This document shows positions 48,599 through 53,183 of a stretch of DNA of 53,183 nucleotides, one piece after another. The number at the start of each line of letters is the position of its first letter. Position 1 is the first letter of the stretch. A program made the translations under genes and the position numbers. The notes beneath the pieces are model-generated. The model saw only the letters and a program-made list of their open reading frames with translations, did no database searches and was not told where the DNA came from. Source of the stretch: Candidatus Hydrogenedentota bacterium (GTDB taxonomy: Bacteria > Hydrogenedentota > Hydrogenedentia > Hydrogenedentales > CAILVY01); assembly GCA_903837785.1 (NCBI GenBank), contig CAILVY010000274.1, forward strand, positions 1-53,183, written 5' to 3'.

Positions 48599-50536
48599 AT
48601 GGCGAAGGAACGCAAGTCTTCCGGAACCAGTCTGGCCGAACTGCGGGAGGCCATGGCGGCGTGCGCCGGAGAGGGGGTTGCGCGTTTCTCCCCCGGGGGC
48701 GTGGTGTTGTATCTCGATGCGGCCATGTCGAAGCTGCTCGGGCTCGACCCGCTGCTTCATCCCCCCGAACAGGCGGTGGGCCAGCCGCTGGCCCGTCTCC
48801 TGGGGGTGCCCGACCCTTTCCAGGCCTTGTGGGGAGAAGTCGAACGCCACGGCACGGTTCGGGCGGCGGAGTTTACCCTGCAGCCGGCCGGCGGCGAAGT
48901 GTCATGGCTCCTGGTGGACGCGTGCCGCCGCAGCCGCCCGGCAGCGCGTGAGGGCGAGGTGTGGGTGCGCGCCCGCAGCCTGGCCGAGTACGGCGAGGCG
49001 AGAGCTCGGCTGCTCGAAAGCGAGAAACGCTACCGCGACATCACCGAAGCCATTTCGGACTATGTGTTTACCGTGCGCATCGAGAACGGCCGACCGGCCG
49101 GCACGGTCCACGGGCCCATGTGCTTCAATGTCACCGGATACACCCCGAAGGAATTCGAGTCGGACCCGTACCTGTGGATCCGGATGGTGCCTCACGAAGA
49201 CCATGACATCGTCCGGCGGCAGGCCGAGGCGATCCTGGCCGGGGAAGACGCTCCGCCGTTCGAGCATCGAATCGTGCGCAAGGATGGGGCGATCCGCTGG
49301 GTGATGAATACGTCGGTGGCGCATCACGCCGCCGATGGCCGCCTCATCGCCTACGACGGCGTCCTCCGCGACATCACCGCACGCAAACAACTGGAAGAAA
49401 CGCTGCGCGCCAGCGAAGAGCGCTTCCGGCTGCTGGTCGAGCATGCGAGCGATGCCCTCTTCCTTCACAATCATGACGGCGTCATCCTGGATGTGAACCA
49501 ACAGGCCTGCGAGTCGCTGGGCTACGCGCGCGAGGAGTTGCTCGACCTGCCGTTCGCGGCCGTTGAAACGCGCCTGGGACTGCCCGAACTCCGGCAGCAC
49601 TGGGCGGAAGCCGAGTCGGGCAAACCCGTCCTGTTGCAGGGGGCGCAGCGGCGCAAGGACGGGAGTGTCTTCCCAGTCGAGGTGCGCGTGAGCGAATTTG
49701 AATCCGGCGCCCGCCGCATGTATCTCTCGCAGGCGCGCGACATCACCGCACGCATCCGCGCCGAGGAGCATCGAAAAGAGCTGGAGGCGCGGCTGCAACA
49801 GGCGGAGAAACTGGAGAGCCTCGGCGCGCTCGCCGGCGGCATTGCCCATGATTTCAACAACCTGCTCATGTGCATTCTGGGCCATGCGGAATTGGCCTCG
49901 GGAAGCCTGGATCCCGAAGCGCAGGCCCAGTCCAATCTCGAAGAGATAGCCCGGGCCTCAAAGCGGGCTGCGGAGCTGTGCCAGCAGATGCTCGCCTATT
50001 CCGGCAAGGGACGGCTGGCAATCCGGCGGCTCGACCTCAGCGGCATTGTCCGGGAAACGTGCGAGCGCGTGACGGCCTCGCTGCCCCGAAACATCACCCT
50101 GGAATGCGATCCCGGAACGCCGTCGCCCGCGGGCGCGGACGGCGAACAGTTTCGCCAGGTCATCCGCAGTCTGCTTTCGAACGCGATCGAGGCCATCGGC
50201 GAACAACCCGGCCGTATTCGTGTGCGGCTGGATGCGCACCACTGCACGCGGGACGAACTCGATACCGCGATCCTGGGGCAGGAGCTTTCCGAAGGGCCTT
50301 ATGTCGTTCTCGAGATTGAGGACAGCGGCTGCGGCATGGATGCCGAGACGTTGGACCACATTTTCGACCCCTTCTTCACCACGAAGTTCATGGGACGCGG
50401 CCTCGGGCTTGCGGCCGTGCTGGGCATTGTCCACGGCCACAACGGCGCCATCCGAGTCCAGAGCCACCCGGGCGCCGGCTCCGTGTTCACGGTCTTTCTG
50501 CCCTGCGAAAACACCTCGTCAAGAACACAGCCGTGA
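48599..50536 (+). CDS. PAS-domain sensor histidine kinase without receiver
   Basis: A 645-residue protein with three PAS-like regions: a divergent first (about 15-120), then about 140-265 and 280-395. These are followed by HisKA with GGIAHDFNNLL (His about 417) and an HATPase domain (LLSNAIEAIGE, EIEDSGCGMD, GRGLGLAAVLGIV). The kinase core is closely similar to that of the upstream hybrid kinase (KLESLG-x-LAGGIAHDFNNLL, QMLAY-x-G-x-G, GPYVVLE), so the two arose by duplication. It has no receiver; the upstream hybrid receiver or the HD-GYP regulator may accept its phosphate. AGAAGG precedes the ATG. It is probably co-transcribed with the hybrid kinase. Confidence 0.92.
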   Translation: MAKERKSSGTSLAELREAMAACAGEGVARFSPGGVVLYLDAAMSKLLGLDPLLHPPEQAVGQPLARLLGVPDPFQALWGEVERHGTVRAAEFTLQPAGGEVSWLLVDACRRSRPAAREGEVWVRARSLAEYGEARARLLESEKRYRDITEAISDYVFTVRIENGRPAGTVHGPMCFNVTGYTPKEFESDPYLWIRMVPHEDHDIVRRQAEAILAGEDAPPFEHRIVRKDGAIRWVMNTSVAHHAADGRLIAYDGVLRDITARKQLEETLRASEERFRLLVEHASDALFLHNHDGVILDVNQQACESLGYAREELLDLPFAAVETRLGLPELRQHWAEAESGKPVLLQGAQRRKDGSVFPVEVRVSEFESGARRMYLSQARDITARIRAEEHRKELEARLQQAEKLESLGALAGGIAHDFNNLLMCILGHAELASGSLDPEAQAQSNLEEIARASKRAAELCQQMLAYSGKGRLAIRRLDLSGIVRETCERVTASLPRNITLECDPGTPSPAGADGEQFRQVIRSLLSNAIEAIGEQPGRIRVRLDAHHCTRDELDTAILGQELSEGPYVVLEIEDSGCGMDAETLDHIFDPFFTTKFMGRGLGLAAVLGIVHGHNGAIRVQSHPGAGSVFTVFLPCENTSSRTQP

Positions 50537-50611
50537 ACGTCCCGCCGCTCGAATAGCCAAGGCCGCCTCAGGCAGGGTATGATGCCCCGGGAAACCATAC
50601 GGAGGCGAAGC

Positions 50612-51568
50612 ATGCGAGTTCTGGTGATGGGTGCGGGCGCCATGGGAACCGTGGTCGGGGGATTCCTGGCGAAGGCGGGGCACGATGTCACGCTCGTGGG
50701 CCGGGCGAAACACATGGACGCCATCGCCCAAAACGGCCTGCGCATCACCGGCATCTGGGGGGAGCACCACGTCGCCACGCTGCACGTGTGCTCGGAAGTG
50801 GCCGCGGTCGCCGCGTCCGGCTTCGATCTCATCCTCATCTGCGTGAAGTCCTACGACACCCGTCCCGCCGTGGAGGCGGTGCTGCCCCTCGCCGGCGCAA
50901 CGACCCTCGTATGCGCGTATCAGAATGGCTTGGGCAATGCCGAGATCATCGCCGAGACCGTCGGTTGGGAACGGACTGTGGGCGTCAGCGCCATCTTTGG
51001 CACCCGCCTCAACGCGCCCGGTTGCGCCGAGGTCACTGTGATTGCCCATCCGACTACGTTGGGCGTCTATCACCCCGCCGCACCCGCGGACCGCGTGCGC
51101 GAGATCGCCGAAGCCATGGATGCCGCGGGACTTCCCACGATCCACTCGGATCGGATGGCCACAGTGCTGTGGGCGAAGGTTGCATACAACTCCGCCTTGA
51201 ATCCCCTCTCGGCCCTGCTCGACATGCGCTATGGCGCGCTCGCGGAAACGGAACACACCCGGGCGATCATGGCGGGTATCATCCAGGAACTTTACGCGGT
51301 GGGGTGCGCCAGGGGTGTGACGCTGGCCCCCGAATCGCCCGAGGCCTACCTCGAACTCTTCTACACGAAGCTCGTGCCGCCGACCGCCGCCCATTTTGCC
51401 AGCATGCATCAGGACTTCGCGCACCGGCGACGCACGGAGATCGACGCACTCAACGGCGCAATTGCGCGCTATGGCGCGGAGTTGGACATCCCCTGTCCGG
51501 TCAACACGATGCTCACCCGGCTCGTGCATGCCCGCGAATACGCTCTGGGCACTCCGGCCGCGCCCTGA
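50612..51568 (+). CDS. panE: 2-dehydropantoate 2-reductase
   Basis: About 318 residues from the ATG at 50612, which has GGAGG six bases upstream. It reduces ketopantoate to pantoate with NADPH in pantothenate and CoA synthesis. Motifs: the dinucleotide loop MRVLVMGAGAMGTVVG, VKSYDT, ENG-type AYQNGLGN, and WAKVAYNSALNPLSALL with the catalytic lysine. The late S-M-x-Q-D block (ASMHQDFAHRRRTEIDALNG) with its conserved Glu is intact. No other pan gene is adjacent. Related ApbA-fold reductases of unknown substrate are an alternative. It ends 9 bases from the convergent Nudix gene. Confidence 0.9.
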   Translation: MRVLVMGAGAMGTVVGGFLAKAGHDVTLVGRAKHMDAIAQNGLRITGIWGEHHVATLHVCSEVAAVAASGFDLILICVKSYDTRPAVEAVLPLAGATTLVCAYQNGLGNAEIIAETVGWERTVGVSAIFGTRLNAPGCAEVTVIAHPTTLGVYHPAAPADRVREIAEAMDAAGLPTIHSDRMATVLWAKVAYNSALNPLSALLDMRYGALAETEHTRAIMAGIIQELYAVGCARGVTLAPESPEAYLELFYTKLVPPTAAHFASMHQDFAHRRRTEIDALNGAIARYGAELDIPCPVNTMLTRLVHAREYALGTPAAP

Positions 51569-51577
51569 GCCGCGACG

Positions 51578-52066
51578 TCACCCGGCAGCGGCCAGGGCCA
51601 ATGCGCGAATCCGCGAAGCAGAGGCCTCGAGCAGCGTGCGCTCGTCCGGCCAGAACATCGGGGGAATCGCATCGAGCGGAAACCACCCCGGATCAAAGTG
51701 ATGCGCGACATCCGTGATCGCGAAATGGGGCTGAGTCGTCAGAAACAAGCCGTAGTGATTGATGGACCACCACTCTTTGTTCGCGTCCTGCCGTTCCAGC
51801 ACCGCCAGGTCCGCCAGCCACGTGAGCGCCGTCACTCCGATCTCCTCGGCGATCTCCCGGCGCGCTCCGGCCTCCACCCCTTCCCCGGGTTCCAGCCCGC
51901 CCTTGGGCAGCACGTATCCCTCAAACACATGGCCGTAAGAATCGATCTCGCGCACTAGCGCCACTTCCACCCCGCCCGGCGCCACCCGCACCACCACCCC
52001 GCCGGACGACACCCGCTCCCGGGTCATCGCCCTCGGGCGAACAAACCAGCTTGCGTCAATGATCAT
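51578..52066 (-). CDS. Nudix hydrolase
   Basis: About 162 residues from the ATG at 52066 (GGGAG upstream). The Nudix box at about 56-78 is complete: GGLEPGEGVEAGARREIAEEIGV fits G-x5-E-x7-R-E-U-x-E-E-x-G-U. The strand before it (VFEGYVLPKGGLEPGE) resembles the diadenosine polyphosphate and ADP-sugar group. It hydrolyses a nucleoside diphosphate linked to another moiety; the substrate is not determinable. The upstream ATG at 52099 is less likely because it lacks a ribosome site. Confidence 0.9.
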   Translation of the reverse strand: MIIDASWFVRPRAMTRERVSSGGVVVRVAPGGVEVALVREIDSYGHVFEGYVLPKGGLEPGEGVEAGARREIAEEIGVTALTWLADLAVLERQDANKEWWSINHYGLFLTTQPHFAITDVAHHFDPGWFPLDAIPPMFWPDERTLLEASASRIRALALAAAG

Positions 52067-52234
52067 GCCGACTCCCGCCCTGTAGAAAGAGGCCCTCATA
52101 CTGCGTGCGCCCCATCATGCCCCAGGTGAACCCGGCAATCAACGTGAGAAGACGCGGCGTCCTCGCCACGTCCCCGTACTCCCGGGCAGGGGGCGAACCT
52201 CCGTTCGTTAACACGACTTCACCGCGTTCTTCCC

Positions 52235-52813
52235 TCAGCGCCGGTACCGGCCCATCAGCTCGGCCTGCCCAAGAACGTGTTTCTCCATCGCGCGCAGCAG
52301 TTCCGCCTTCGAGGCGCCCGCCGTGAGCGAGAGCATGGCGTCGAGCGCATACAGCTTGAAGAAATACCGGTGATCGCTGCCTCGCGGCGGCATCGGCCCG
52401 CCATATCCAATCTTCTTGAAATCGTTGACGCCCTGCCGCGCGCCATTCGGGAGTTCACGTTCCTTCGAAAGGGCTTCCGGCAACTCCGTGAGCGACGGCG
52501 AAACATTGAACAGCACCCAGTGCACCCACGTGCCGACGGGCGCATCCGGGTCGTCGCAAATGAGCGCGAAACTCTTCACGCCCTCCGGCACATTCGCCCA
52601 GCGGAGCGGGGGAGAGACGTCGGCGCCCTCGCCCGTGTACTTCTTCGGGATGTATTCGCCCTGCCGGAATGCCGTGCTGGAAAGTTGAAGGGTCATGGCC
52701 TGGCCTCCTTCGTTGGCGGCGGACACGGCTCCGCCCGGGGCGAAGCAGTTCGCCAGGAGCAGCGCGATCGCGCCGGCCGACGCGCCGCGGTGAAAGCTGA
52801 CTTCGTTTCGCAT
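52235..52813 (-). CDS. YbhB/YbcL-type PEBP (Raf kinase inhibitor-like) protein, exported
   Basis: A 192-residue protein with GAGGAGGCCGGAGG before the ATG and a hydrophobic N-terminus (about 12-32) that suggests export. PEBP motifs: YTGEGADVSPPLRWANVPEG, ICDDPDAPVGTWVHWVLFNV and GYGGPMPPRGSDHRYFFKLYALD, which form the anion-binding pocket. Bacterial members have no firmly established role; some are periplasmic. It diverges from the rhamnosidase gene. Confidence 0.9.
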   Translation of the reverse strand: MRNEVSFHRGASAGAIALLLANCFAPGGAVSAANEGGQAMTLQLSSTAFRQGEYIPKKYTGEGADVSPPLRWANVPEGVKSFALICDDPDAPVGTWVHWVLFNVSPSLTELPEALSKERELPNGARQGVNDFKKIGYGGPMPPRGSDHRYFFKLYALDAMLSLTAGASKAELLRAMEKHVLGQAELMGRYRR

Positions 52814-52843
52814 CCTCCGGCCTCCTCTGTTATCCTTCGCCCT

Positions 52844-52849
52844 ATTATA
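52844..52849 (-). promoter_or_regulatory. Possible -10 element of the PEBP gene
   Basis: On the minus strand a perfect TATAAT (52849-52844) lies about 30 bases before the ATG. I see no acceptable -35 and no TG extension. Confidence 0.35.
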
Positions 52850-52909
52850 CGCCCCGGCGCAGGCACGCCCGGGGGCCAGGCCGCATCCTGACGCTTGAAG
52901 GAGGCACCC

Positions 52910-53183
52910 GTGACGATGATGCTTTTCGCCATGTTTTGTTTTTCGACCGCTGCCGCGGAGCCCGGGAACGCCGCGATCGCGCCCGTGAACCTTCGCTGCG
53001 AATATCTCACGGAACCGCTGGGCATCGACAGCGCGGCGCCGCGCGTGAGTTGGGCCCTGGAATCCGCCGGAAACGCGCGCGGCCTCCGGCAGCTCGCATA
53101 TCAGGTGCGTGCCGCGAGCACGCGCGAAGCGCTCGAACGTGGCGAGGCCGACTTGTGGGACAGCGCCCGCGTCGCCTCGAACG
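52910..53183 (+). CDS. GH78 alpha-L-rhamnosidase, N-terminal part (cut by window end)
   Basis: Ninety-one codons are visible. The GTG at 52910 is preferred because AAGGAGG lies five bases upstream; ATGs at 52916 and 52919 are in frame. A signal peptide (MMLFAMFCFSTAAAEP) is followed by APVNLRCEYLTEPLGIDSAAPRVSWALES and RQLAYQVRAAS, the standard opening of bacterial alpha-L-rhamnosidases. These enzymes remove terminal rhamnose from plant and bacterial glycans. The catalytic domain lies beyond the window, so activity cannot be judged. Confidence 0.85.
   Translation, partial: MTMMLFAMFCFSTAAAEPGNAAIAPVNLRCEYLTEPLGIDSAAPRVSWALESAGNARGLRQLAYQVRAASTREALERGEADLWDSARVASN

Noticed and set aside
46876-48726. 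A 616-codon minus-strand frame opposite the hybrid kinase
   Set aside because: It is the antisense of PAS, HisKA and HATPase coding sequence; no independent support.

Overview
This is a high-GC (by eye about 64-65 %) bacterial chromosome segment with about 32 protein genes. I see no RNA genes, insertion sequences, phage genes or CRISPR array. The style suggests Candidatus Hydrogenedentota or a close neighbour of the Planctomycetes/Verrucomicrobia. The reasons are a long Gly-Glu dipeptide linker before a SUMF1-fold domain, a giant secreted protein of repeated Ig-like domains headed by a D-x-D-x-D-G-V-T-N-L-x-E-Y calcium loop, many Sec, Tat or lipoprotein-exported glycan enzymes, and PAS-rich kinases. 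This assignment is inference, because the window has no rRNA or ribosomal protein marker.

Layout. 1-15.5 kb: a cut SUMF1-fold protein with a GE repeat; a penicillin-acylase-type hydrolase whose end overlaps tail-to-tail with a 2301-residue Ig-repeat surface protein; then, on the minus strand, a GH109-like enzyme, a PAQR/hemolysin III membrane protein, a D-cysteine desulfhydrase-type PLP enzyme and a GH31 glycosidase. 15.8-19.4 kb: a plus-strand operon of a Tat-exported DUF362 protein, a membrane polyferredoxin and a secreted PHP-domain protein. 19.4-27.6 kb: a KimA-like potassium/APC permease with a dyad inside its promoter, diverging from a 1304-residue secreted six-hairpin glycosidase that is translationally coupled to a GT-C-like membrane protein. 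27.6-36.5 kb: a long minus-strand run of glnD, an HtrA protease, a GspB-like protein, a sugar-binding lipoprotein, a GT2-TPR protein and ahcY. ahcY has its own promoter and a leader of about 130 nt. 36.9-53.2 kb: an HD-GYP response regulator; a sialidase and a secreted nucleoside-hydrolase-like protein; a PAS-GAF-GAF-PAS protein with no output domain; an SGNH hydrolase, a BamE-like lipoprotein and a D-aminoacylase; two paralogous PAS histidine kinases; panE, a Nudix hydrolase, a PEBP protein and the start of a GH78 rhamnosidase.

How the genes fit together. The main theme is export of enzymes that strip complex glycans: a GH109-type alpha-GalNAc-ase, a sialidase, GH31, GH78, the six-hairpin enzyme and an SGNH esterase. 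Around them are an orphan sugar-binding lipoprotein, a type II secretion accessory protein and envelope quality control (HtrA). A second theme is signalling: HD-GYP turnover of cyclic-di-GMP and PAS-rich kinases. Housekeeping genes (ahcY, glnD, panE) are interspersed. Several sigma-70-type promoters can be read directly, and many carry an extended -10 (TGN) element.

The least explained parts are the DUF362/polyferredoxin/PHP operon, the coupled glycosidase and GT-C pair, the outputless PAS/GAF protein and the Ig giant. I found no clear, self-contained new defence or mobile system.
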